Source: Scenedesmus sp. ARA3 (Eukaryota; Chlorophyta; Chlorophyceae; Sphaeropleales; Scenedesmaceae). Taken from it: DNA of 64,000 bases. The first letter of the stretch is position 1, and every line of letters begins with the position of its first letter. A program made the translations under genes and the position numbers. The notes beneath the pieces are model-generated. The model worked only from the letters and a program-made list of their open reading frames with translations. It ran no database searches and had not been told where the DNA came from. Positions 1 to 10,800 of the stretch are shown here, piece by piece. The stretch is from positions 57,609-121,608 of the forward strand of contig RWJK01001936.1 of assembly GCA_004335835.1 (NCBI GenBank). Reading direction: 5' to 3'.

Positions 1-1726
1 AACAGCCTCACCGTGTTGAAGTCGTTGTAGCCCTTGCGCCCATAATGCGGCGCATCTCTGTCCAGGCGTGCTATTGTTCCTGCAAGGATGGACACCTTCT
101 CACCGCTGTCATTGCCTACCACGCGAATCTCCAGGCCGACTGCTGCTGCTTCGGGTGCTAGTGGCACCTCCTGCACCTGCAGGACAGCAAATAACATGCG
201 TCCACAAGGTTGATACAATAATGCGGAGCTAAGCCAGGCAGCGCAATGGCAGCTGGCCAATGTGGTATGACAAGCACAGCCTTTACACTTGCAGGAGAAT
301 GGTTGCAATGCTGCCCAACATGTACAGTGCTCAACAGCCTGGTTAGGCATTTCAGAAGCAACAGCACCATTTTTACACTGCAGGAAATCTGTCAATACCT
401 GACCAAGTAATTGCGGCTGCAGTCAACACGAACTGGGTTATATTGCTGGTCAAACCCTGGTCAACTCCGCTGTTGCAGCCACACAACCGCAGCAGCAGCA
501 GCACCGCCCCACAGCAGCTCCGCACCTGCATGAACTGCAGCTTAGAAGGGTCGAAGCGCAGGAAGCCAAAGTCGTGCACAGGGTCGTAATACACAGGGTG
601 TACCGGCAGCTCCTCCCGGTTCAAGAAGATGGCCTCAGCCACAATGGGGCCTTGCATGATATCAGGATATGAAGAGTAGCAAATCCACAGCTCGTTAGTG
701 GCGATGTGCAGCACACAGCAGCTGTTGCTGCTCAGCAGGCAGTTAAGCAAGCATACTCAATGAGCAGTGCCATTAACCCTGGGAGCAACGCACCCCGGCA
801 GCTGCCGTGCTGCAGCATGTCCCCTGCTGCTGGTGCGCCATGCAACTGCCTCATCAATACTAGAACTACACTGTGAGTCAGCAACTGAACAACAAAAAAC
901 GCCTCTGGCAATCACCAACTAACTGCTGCCAGATGCCGCGCCGGCAGCCCCAGCCTGCCGCATGCCTCTGGTAAACAGCAAGCAGCTGCTGTTGCTCGCT
1001 TACTCATGAGGAAACGCATGCCTGCAACTGCTTGCCGCACTGCACTTCTGACTGCGCACCTGGCGTCACCACATGCCTGTTTGTGCATATGATGCCTCGG
1101 CTCTTATCCACAATGAATCCTGCAAGCAGAGCGCAGGGCAGTTGCATGGTTTGAGTGGCATTGGAATTTGCAAGCAACTGAGCTGCCGGGTACAATTCTT
1201 CAACTGCATTGGCTGCTTTGTCACTGTGGCGTCCATCACATGCACATCCACCAGAGTGTGCTTCCTGCAACTCTTTTGCACAACAGACACCACTGGCAGG
1301 CTGGAGAGTCATGTAAGCACGCCAGCACATTGCCTGCGCGGCCGCAGCGCCGCACACACCTGTGGCATAGCTGCTAGATGCTGGCTCTGTATCAAATGCC
1401 CTTGTCTGTGTGACCCTGCAGGACAGCAGGTGGACAGCATAAGGAACGGCACTCTGGGCAACTGCTTTTTCTGCTTGAAAAGCCAGTACATTTGCAGCCT
1501 AGGCTGTGCGCCTGGCTCAAAGCCATGCAGGCTCCTCAAACGCCAAATGGTACTACTGTGAGCAGTTCTTATGCGCGCTGGTGCGGGCAAGGTGATCCAG
1601 GCCATGCTGTTTCTATCTTCTGCAGTGAACTCACTTCAGCACAACGCAGCACGGCACCACCTTCTCCAGCGCTCGCCTCCACTCATCAGCCGATGCCGTA
1701 GGCTGATCGGGTGGCAATTCATCCAT
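1..1726 (-). CDS. DEG7: DEG7-type (Nma111-like) PDZ serine protease, 5' part
   Basis: This is the N-terminal part of a large trypsin-fold serine protease of the DEG7/Nma111 family, which in plants degrades damaged proteins, including photosystem II subunits. Exons on the minus strand are 1635-1726, 1360-1415, 1060-1119, 526-650 and 12-176, and all phases agree. The start ATG at 1726 opens with [20 protein letters not shown]. The catalytic His lies in CTNRHVV and the catalytic Asp in [10 protein letters not shown]. The segment [20 protein letters not shown] followed by [10 protein letters not shown] is a strong family signature. About 166 residues are visible. The catalytic Ser (GSSGSPV region) and the PDZ domains lie beyond the window start. 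No clear transit peptide is visible. Family assignment is firm; cellular location is not determined. Confidence 0.9.
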
Positions 1727-2169
1727 TTTCTCCCGTCAGCGTGACCAAACGTGTAATCGGCGATTCGATTGAAAGATTTGTGAGCGCTTCGGGGCAGTGA
1801 AACTTTCAAATGGACAACTAATAGCTTCAATATGATATAAATTGCATGATCGTAGGCAATTGGCCACCACAACAACACAGCACATGTCCACCGTGTTACT
1901 GACTTAGAAAGCCCCAACTGGCACCCTGGCTTGCACATCTGTCAGGCAGCAAACATCTTCCATGCATGCAGAGATTTGACTTTAGTAATCAGTTCTTTCC
2001 AATTTCTTGTTGTGATCCCTGCGACGGGCTGCACCGCGACTGCTTCTTCTTCTTCTGCTGCTGCTGTTGCTACATCTACAACGCGCTTTTCAAGCCACAG
2101 GTGCTGCTGCCAGACAGCATTAGAAGCTTGACTGCTACGGTGCTGCAGTAGTAATCACTCTCAGGAGTT
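1727..2169. promoter_or_regulatory. Divergent intergenic region between DEG7 and BolA
   Basis: This stretch of about 440 bp separates two divergent start codons and must hold both 5' UTRs and promoters. I see no convincing TATA box or other named element. An in-frame TAA at 2152 upstream of the BolA ATG supports the BolA start at 2170. Confidence 0.4.
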
Positions 2170-3093
2170 ATGCTGGGACGCACCTGCTTGCGCGTGATGG
2201 CAGCAGCGAACGTAGAGGGGCCACGACCCATAGCTACTGCTATGCAGCGCAAACTGGAGATGGCCCTAGCGCCTGTGTCGCTTAAGATCATCAATGAGAG
2301 CCACAAACACGCAGGACACAGGTGAGCAGCAGCAGCAGCAGCAACACATGGCCACGTGCTACATCAGCAGTGTGCCTGTGAGCTGCTCAACACGTGGTGG
2401 TAGCAGCTAGCTCAATTGCATCAGGAAAAGTGGCTGCTTCTGGCTGAGGGAGAGGCGTGGGGTTGCAGTCGGGCTGTTAGTGCTTCAAATGGGGTTGCGA
2501 CAACTCCCGTCTCTCCTGCTGCTGCTGCTGCTGCCATCCACCCGCTGCTGGCAACACCAGTGGCAACCCAACAGGCGCAGCAGATGCAGAGACACACTTC
2601 CGGTGCGTGTGATGTCACTTTGCCATATTTTGTACACACTGATCATTGAGCTTCACATCAATGCACCAGTGGCACAGCGCATGGCTGATTGCAGTCGGCA
2701 CGTGTGTTACCAAAGATACCTGCCCAGGCTGCTCTGCAAAGCACAATTGTGGCACAGCAACAGCTACAGCGGCGCAATGCTGCCGTAGCCGCCGGCAGGC
2801 AGGCTCTTTGGCTGACTCGTCTGCAGAGGGCATTGCACACGCCACACAGAAGCATTGCCAGGCACACTCACCTCAACAGAGCGTCAGCAAGCACCAGCAA
2901 GCATCTATACCTTCTCATTTTGTCTATGATTTTCTTGATTTGTTGCAGGGTGGAGGTCATCAGCAGCGAGTTTGACGGCAAGCGGCTGGTGGCGCGGCAC
3001 CAGATGATGTACAAGCTGCTGGACGATGAGATCAAGGCGGGCGTGCACGCGCTGTCCATGGACACCAAGACGCCACAGGAGGCGGGGCTGTGA
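2170..3093 (+). CDS. BOLA1: BolA family protein (BolA1-like)
   Basis: Small BolA protein of 112 residues. BolA proteins pair with CGFS monothiol glutaredoxins to hold [2Fe-2S] clusters and act in iron-sulfur assembly or regulation. Exons are 2170-2321, 2561-2602 and 2949-3093, with consistent phases. The family core reads LAPVSLKIINESHKHAGH, then GNPTGAADAETHF, then RVEVISSEFDGKRLVARHQM, and the protein ends KTPQEAGL. The conserved His of the HKHAGH loop and the late RLVARHQ His are the usual cluster-ligand region. In-frame ATGs also occur at 2197 and 2242, so the true start could be later; the residues before 2242 may be a short targeting peptide. The AETHF exon is only 42 nt. A decayed copy of the gene's last codons follows at about 3190. 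The GNPTG insertion suggests the BolA1 (organellar) subgroup; organelle not proven. Confidence 0.92.
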
Positions 3094-3179
3094 CGCGAGT
3101 TTCAGATTCCAGATCTGATATCAGAGCCGGAGATAGGCAGTGCGGCAGCATCATGTACCGAAAGACGAGCACTGCAACT

Positions 3180-3250
3180 GGGTTGCTGGACATGCGCTCT
3201 CCATGGACACAAGGACAGCACAGAAGGTGGCGCTGTGACGCTGGTTTGCA
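3180..3250 (+). repeat. Decayed tandem copy of the BolA 3' end
   Basis: The sequence around 3190-3246 repeats the end of the last BolA exon (3040-3100) with substitutions and small gaps. Both contain a GCGCTSTCCATGGACAC-like stretch and end in GGCGSGCTGTGACGC, which includes the stop codon. It lies about 150 bp downstream and is not an independent gene. Confidence 0.7.
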
Positions 3251-4856
3251 ATTGGCGCAAGTGCGCTGCAAATCGCAGCAGCACACCCTATTGCGATCAG
3301 CAATTGAATCACCCAGCACGGAAGTGCATCAGCATGCGCAGCAGTGCTGCAGCAAGATGGATCAGCAGAAGTTGGCAGCTGTGAATGATGGGCTGCTGGG
3401 CACAGCGTGCTGCAACGCGTATTGTGACGAATTCTTGAGGCGATGGGTGCATGGTCAGGGAGTGGGGTGTGCACTGCAGCGGCTCACGTAGTGACTGGAT
3501 GATGAGGTGTACCAGAGCCAGTGGGTTGGCAAACCCTAGGAAACGCACAAACTGTACTTCAAGGCAACAGCTGACCCGCTGTAACGCCTATGTTCGAGCT
3601 GTTCGAACTCACAGCAGCCATCCTACAGAGGCATCCACTGTAAGATGACAGTTGTTGAAATGGTGAATGCACAACTGCGCACCTGCAAGCAATGCTAGTC
3701 CAATGTAACTCGCCGCCTGATCTTACTAAGATACATATATGTATAGCATGGGAGTCAGAAAAAACTGTTACATACGCTGGTTTGCTGCTTGCCAAATGGT
3801 CAGCATTGGCTGCTTGTACCAATCAAGCACAAGCAGCATGTGCTGGTGCCACAAGGTTACTCATGTGTGCAGTGCGTACTGCATGCGCTGCATGTGCAGC
3901 ACAGTTGCAGATGCCATGCCACGCTGCCGCAGCTGCCATACAATCCGCACATGCCATGTCGCGCGCACGGCAATGTTAGTGTTGCCAGGCACGGAAGCAG
4001 CAAGCTGCAGCACATATGACCAACACAGCATGAAAAAGGACCTGTGGCTACGTCACAGGTGTTAACCACAGCCCTGGGCAAGTACAGCAAACGTTCGGAA
4101 ATCACTTACAGTGCAAAATGCAGTTCTCAGTACACACGCGCGCACCGGCTACGGCGCTCGCCATCTGCAGCAGCAGCAGCTGTTCATCATGCACTAAACT
4201 GTAGGGCTATCCAGACCTGATCGATAGACAGGTATACAAGAGGTGCAGCCAGCAGCCATACCCGAGATGGGTAGCTGCACAGCAAACACTGCAGCAGACA
4301 TCAACGCCCCCAGAAGGTCTGTCCTGTTGGACAGTCCCAAAAAGGTAGTCAGAACAGAAACAAAATACACTCGGGCGTTCAGGAGCAGGTGGCACATATG
4401 TGCCTGGGGCACGCTGCGCGCTGCTGCGCTTGCATCCAGGCAGCTGTAGCACACAACAGCAGCACGCATGCACATCAGGTGCATGGCGTTGGGTACAGCA
4501 CAAGGACACTGTATAACCACACACGCGATCAATGAATCACACAGTACATGGCTGGCAACTCTGCACTGCTACCCATGCTCTGAGCTGTCTGCCTGCCATG
4601 CCCCACAGATCCCCTGCCACCTCACCCTCCCAGCCTCGCCAGCAGCAAGGGCCCCAACCAACAAAAAAAACAACTGCCCACCGCAACAACAGCTCTGGAA
4701 GCAGCTGCAGCCTTGCTGCTGCAGCGACGAGATGTGGCGCCCGCAGCAGCACAGCCGCAACATCCAGAGCTGTAGCACACGCGCACACTGCTGCCGCTAC
4801 TGCTGATCCTGCAGCAGCAGCGCAGCAGGCACAGCAACAAATGCTGCTGCTGCTGC
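3251..4856. other. Convergent intergenic region, no gene seen
   Basis: Region between the BolA stop and the SIN3 stop. Open frames here are short or low-complexity and match nothing I recognise. It should contain both 3' UTRs: a plus-strand TGTAA lies at 3580 and a minus-strand TGTAA (plus TTACA) at 4106-4110. Around 4650-4850 it becomes rich in CAG/CTG triplets. Confidence 0.5.
4106..4110 (-). terminator. Possible TGTAA polyadenylation signal of SIN3
   Basis: TGTAA on the minus strand about 750 bp past the SIN3 stop. TGTAA is the usual poly(A) signal in chlorophycean algae. The distance is long, so this is tentative. Confidence 0.3.
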
Positions 4857-7800
4857 TCATGCAGCATCGACAGCTGGCGCCGGCGCCGGCGCAGGTGCTG
4901 CTTCCGCTGGCGGTGCTGCTGCTGCTGGCGGCGCCTCTGCTGCTGCTGCCTGAGCTGCCTCTGCTGCTGCGCCCATAGCTGCGCAGCGCGCCTCCAGCCA
5001 CTTCTGCCACTTGGGCGCGCGGCCGTCTGCTGCCTTGGGCTTCTGCCGCTGCTGCCGCCTGCTGCTGTGCTGCCTGTACATGACGTCCTCAGTGTCCAAC
5101 ACATACGACACCTGCAGGTGCAACGGCAGAAGGCACAACGACAGGGTCAAAACAAAAACGCACAGGTCAGGAAGTGTCGTGGCATCAAGCAGCGTGCGTG
5201 GGGTGCAATTGTTGGCCGGACTACGCGCAGGTGCTCACATGCATCAACAGCATGACACAGCTTGACGTGCATCCGCTCAGCACTGTCTGACATTGCTGGC
5301 CACGGTTGTTCCCCGCTCCCCAAAACCTCCCAGAGCCCACCTTGGAGTTCTGGCAGCTGATCTTGCACTCCAGCCCATTTGCAACAGCCACGCCTTGCAG
5401 CACCTGCAGCAGCCGCCCGCCATCGCCCGCAGCGTCCTCTGCTCTGCTGCTGCGGCTGCCGTGCTTGCTGCTGCGCAGCAGGAACACGCGGTCCTTGCTG
5501 CTGACCCCAGCAGGCGAGGCCATGAGTGATTTGATGTATTCCTGGAAGCTCACATCCAGCCCAAGAGGCTGCAGCTCACTCTTGTCTGGCTCCAGCAGCT
5601 GCAGCTGCAGCTGCCCGCCCTCCACCTGCTGCTGCTGCTGCGCATCTGCGCCGTCTGCTGCTGCTGCTGCTGCACTGTCTGCTGCTGCTGCTTGCGGTGG
5701 CGGCGTGGGTTCTAGCTTGGTGAGTGAGGGCGCAAACTGCGCGTGGTCATTGCCAACCTCGGCACCGCTGGTGACGCCCTCCATGAAGGCAAACCTGCAC
5801 AGCAGCAGCAGCAGCACAGCAGGCGATAAGTTATCGTCCCAGCAGTTCACTGGGCAAACTGCAACGACAACACATGCTTCACTTGCAAGGCACCTCCACA
5901 GCAGCTGAGCTGGCATACATGCTGTACTCTGTGCTCCAAAAGCTCCCGACCACAACAAGATGTACAAGCCCACCTGTAGCAGGGCTCGTCGAGCAGCAGG
6001 ATGTTGGCGGTGGCACAACACTATAATCACTATAACCTGATGTAACATACAGAATGAAGCGCACCTGTAGCAGGGCTCGTCGTGCAGCAGGATGTTGGCG
6101 TTGGCGCGGTACACCTCATCAGCCACAGGGCCCCGCCGCGCCGCCTCATACTTGTGCAGCTCCACCAGCCGCATGCTCTGCTCGTCCTGCACCATGCTCT
6201 GCAGGCGCAGCAGCAGGATTGAGGGGGATGCGTCAGCGGCAGCATGCAGGGAACAGGTTCACTCTGCGGCTGCTGCTCTTGAGACACACACCTGCTGTGT
6301 GTGCAGTGCAGCGCTGGCACATGAAGCTCAGACAGGAACGCGCATGCCATCGCTCCCAGCCAAGTGAGTGCGCAAAGTGCCACTGCAAAAACCTCACACC
6401 CAACTTCACGCCAAGAACTTCACACTCACCGCCATGTGCTTGATGAACTTCTGGATGAGCTTGTCCAGCGTGAACAGCACATAGCTGTTGGTGCCCAGCA
6501 GCGCGCGGCAGGTATCCTCAAAGGTGCTGCTGTCCATGTGGCCGTCCAGCACCTGGCGCAGCATGCCCATGAACTCGCGGTGCAGCCGCGCAGACTCTTC
6601 TGCACGCGCTGCCTCGGCCTGCAAATGCAGTACATGCAAGTTCAAAACAGACACAGACAGACGTTGGCTGGGAAAGTTCAGTATGCCAAAGTATGCCTCC
6701 ATGAAGGCTGCATTTCATATGCAGACAAGTCTGCACCACCCAGCTCACCTGCGGGTCCACCACGCGCTGGATGTGCTCGTCCCCGATTTCCTGGCACCTG
6801 CTGCTGGACTTCACTGCTTTTCAAAAGGCTGCACCTAACGAGAACATCATTTAGAACCACCAAGGCTCACCTGTGGGTCCACCACGCGCTGGATGTGCTC
6901 GTCCCCGGTCTGCCTGAACTGCGGCTGGTTCTTCTCCCTCGCGCAGCGCTGCGCAGCCGCCAGCCGGTCATACACGTGCCGGTGCAGCCGGAAGAAGAAG
7001 TAGTGGTTGTCATTGCCGTACAGCACGTGCTGCTTGTGGTGGTCAAACGGCGCCGCTGCGTCGAAGTCCGCACCGCCAGCGGCCGCTGCTGCTGCTGCTG
7101 CTGCGTTGGCGCGGGTGTTGAGGGGCTTGCAGATGTTGTAGAAGCGGTCTGGCTCTGCTTCGTGGCTCTCCTCGTGCTGCCGGCAGGGGTCCACGCTCAT
7201 ATCGCGCAGGTGGGGCTTGCTGCCGCCGTCACCCTCGTGCTCGGAGAGGTCGCCAGCGCCTGCAATAAGACAGCATGTCACAGCCCGGGTGAGTTTGCAG
7301 GAAAGCACACAAACAACGGCAGTATGCTGTAGGATGTGCTTGCGTTCGGAGAGGTCGCCAGCGCCTGCAGGCGAATAGATACAGCACATTGCAGTGCAGG
7401 TACATTTGTTGCTGTCTCGTGCTGCCGGCCGGGGTCCACGATCATGTCGCGCAGGTGGGGCTTGCTGCCGCCATCTCCCTCGTGCTCAGACAGGTCGCCA
7501 GCGCCTGCAGGCACATAGAATATATAACGACAGCACATTGCAGCTATTATATTGCTGGGCACAACTTGCCCCAACGGAGCATGCTGTATGATGCACTTGT
7601 GTGGCCTCGAGCTCATGGCAGTCGCCAGTGCCAAAAGGCAAATACAAAACAGCACAGCGCAGCGCACGCAGACACAGCCTACACCCACCTGCTGCCAGCA
7701 GCGCTGCCAGCGCATCACCCTTGTCATCAGGCTCCGGTGTTGTGCCCGGCTCCGGCGTCTGCGCTGCGTCAGTCATGGTGGCATCAGTGCCGGTGACGCC

Positions 7801-10800
7801 GCCTGACTCAGCGCCATCATCCTTGCCACGGGCCTTCTCATCCTCCTGCAGCAGCAGCAGCAGCAAACTAAGCAATCAACCAGCCAAAAGAACAGCATCC
7901 TGGCTTGTGCAGAACTACAAGGTGGGCCAGTGCAAGGTGCAATCTAGCCACCTTCCACCGTCAGCTCTGCTGCACACACAGTATGCAGCCGACATGCATG
8001 CCAGTACACCTCCTGCACTGCACCTGGTCACAGCTGCTGCAGCCTGGGTGCTCCTCTGCCTCCAGCTGTTGCAGCTTAGCCAACAGCGCAGCAGCCCGCA
8101 TGCAAGCCATGCACACCCTCAGCAGCAGCTGCCGAGCCAGCCGCCAAATCCGCAGCTACAACCACACAAGAAACATAATTCCGCAGCCACAACGGATCAT
8201 ACAAAACCATTGCTGCAGCGACAACTGCTCGCACAAAACTGATCGTACACATCCGTGTCCGCACCTGGTCGCTGCTGCTGCTGGCCTTGCCGGCGTGCTC
8301 CTCTGCCTCCAGCTGCTGCAGCTCCGTCTTGGTGTGCAGCTGCGTGTAAGGCCGCTGCTGCCGCCCAAAGAAGGGCTCAACAGTGGTGTGCCAGAAGCGG
8401 ATCACCGCATCACGCACATCACCAGTCAGCTGCTCTTCAATGCCGTACACCACAGCCTGGTACATGTCGTCAAACACGACCCTGCAGGTGCAACAGGTAA
8501 GGCAGATGAAATGAATGAGCATATAAGGGAAGATACACTTATGAGGGGTTGAAATGACGCCTGGCACATGTCAGGCCCTGCACAAAGCAACTGCAAAGAT
8601 GTTACAGAAGCGCAAGCTCTGTCTTCCGCAGCTGCTTGCTGCAGCTGCCACTCAATCACCGCCACCATCTCAGCAACAGGCAGCCTGGGCAATGACAACA
8701 TTTTGTGCTCAAGTGCATTTGTTGTTTGGGCCCAGCTCCACCACCTTCTGCTGGTCAACCCTGGCCAAACTCACTCTGAGTTGTAGTCAAAGGACAGGTC
8801 TGGCTGCAGCAGGATGGCGCTGGGGCTGCCACCAGCAGCCAGGGCCTGCAGCTGACGCTCATCCAGGCGCCGCTTGTCAGCCGCGTCGCGCACCTGCAGC
8901 AGCAGCAGCAGCAGCAGCTCAATGGCTTTTAGAAAAACTCAGCACTCGGCAACACGCAGCAGCTGCGCACGCGGGGCCAGATCTTGAGCTTGTGCTGGCA
9001 GGCAGCTAGCTGGTGCAGTAAACAACAGGCTGCAGAGCTAGCAAACAAACCAATGATCGATTGTTCAGCATGGCAAGCACAAACTTTAATCAATATGGTC
9101 AACGCTCGGTCAAAACCCTAAACCCAGCAGTCAAACCCTGGATGCGCCCTGGCCTCTCGCCCCACCTCCTGCAGCATGGCCTTGGGCATGAGGCTCTTCT
9201 TGTCGCTCTGCTTGAAGTAGAAGGAGCGGTGGTCCAGGCTCTTGTGGTAGTTCTGCTGGAACACCTTGCGCCACAGCTCGTTCATCTCCTCACGCACCTG
9301 CACGCAAGCAACACGCGACACACTCACACCTACATGCAACACACTCAGCGCGACATGCAGAATGCTCAGCACGGAGCGAATGCATGCATTGTGCGGACCA
9401 CAGCTCGTTCATCTCCTCGCAAGCAACAGCACTTGCGATAAGTGTGCATGCACGGCGACTTCTGTTGACAGAGAGATTGCAGTTTGCATGTGAGCCTCAC
9501 CCGCCTCGCCCGCAGCCACTCCGCCTGCCTCTGTTGGGGGGGCACCATGATCACCCATTTCACTCACACCTCCAATAAAATGTGGCACAACCCTTCAGCC
9601 ACATAATCATAACAAAGCATTCTGCACCATGCCTCACCCGCAGCCATTCGGTCTCCTCCTGCTCTGGGGACATCATGACCACCTATCCCACCAAAGCCTC
9701 CTATGCACCCGGTACAACACCCGTGAGTGGACTTACTCATAGCATAGCATGCTGCACAGAAACTCACCCGCAGCCACTCCGTCTCCTTCTGCTCCAGGCG
9801 CACCATGACCACTGGGATGGCCACAGTGGGGTTCTTCTTCAGCAGCTCCACGATCTGGGGGCCCTGCTGCGAGTGCAATGGAGTGGCAGGCAGACAGAAT
9901 CGGCAGCAGCAGCAGCAGTAGCGGTCAGCACTGGAACAGCCACAGTAGGATTCTTCTTCAGCAGCTCCACGATCTGGGGGCCCTGCTGCGAGTGCAATGG
10001 AGTGGCAGGCAGACAGAACCGGCAGCAGCAGCAGCAGTAGCGGTCAGCCCTGGGATGGCCACAGTGGGATTCTTCTTCAGCAGCTCCACAATCTGGGGGC
10101 CCTGCTGCAAGCAGAGCAGCACAGCAGAAGTGGGCAGCAGCAGCAAAAGCGGCCAGCAGCAGCAGCAAAAGCGGTCAGCAGCAGGTTGAGGTTGTGCTTC
10201 AGCAGCTCCACAATCTAGTGGCCTTGCATTAGCCTACATTGCTGCCCACCTGGTCGCCGTAGATGCGCTCCACCGCCCTGAAGTGGATTGCGCCCAGCTC
10301 GCCCTCAGGCAGCCGCCACAGCCCGCGCTCCTCAGGGCTCATGGCAGCACGCTATTTTCAAAGCCATTGTTACGGAATCTACACATATATTATGTTCGAT
10401 CTACATGGCCATGCTCCTCAGGGCTCATGGCCGCAAACAATGCTATGAAGACAATACAAGGTATTCTAGCATCATGAGATCGTTTGGTCTACATTGCTGC
10501 CCACCTGGTCGCCGTAGATGCGCTCCACCGCCCTGAAGTGGATCGCGCCCAGCTCGCCCTCAGGCAGCCGCCACAGCCCGCGCTCCTCAGGGCTCATGGC
10601 CGCAAACGCGTCGCGCAGCGGGCGCAGCTTGCGCAGCGTGCTGCTGGTGGTCTCGATGCACATGTCCAGCTCGAAGCGGTCGTCCTCGCAGCGGAAGAGC
10701 GCCTCCTCATACTGGTTCTTGCGCATGAGCTGTTGTTGACATTAAAAAAAAGGAGGGCAGCCAAGCAGAGCAGAGCAGCGGATGATGTTGATAGGATTAG

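Noticed and set aside
4537..5010. Several long overlapping frames on both strands
   Set aside because: They arise from GCA/GCT repeats; only the minus frame ending at 4857 fits the SIN3 terminal exon.
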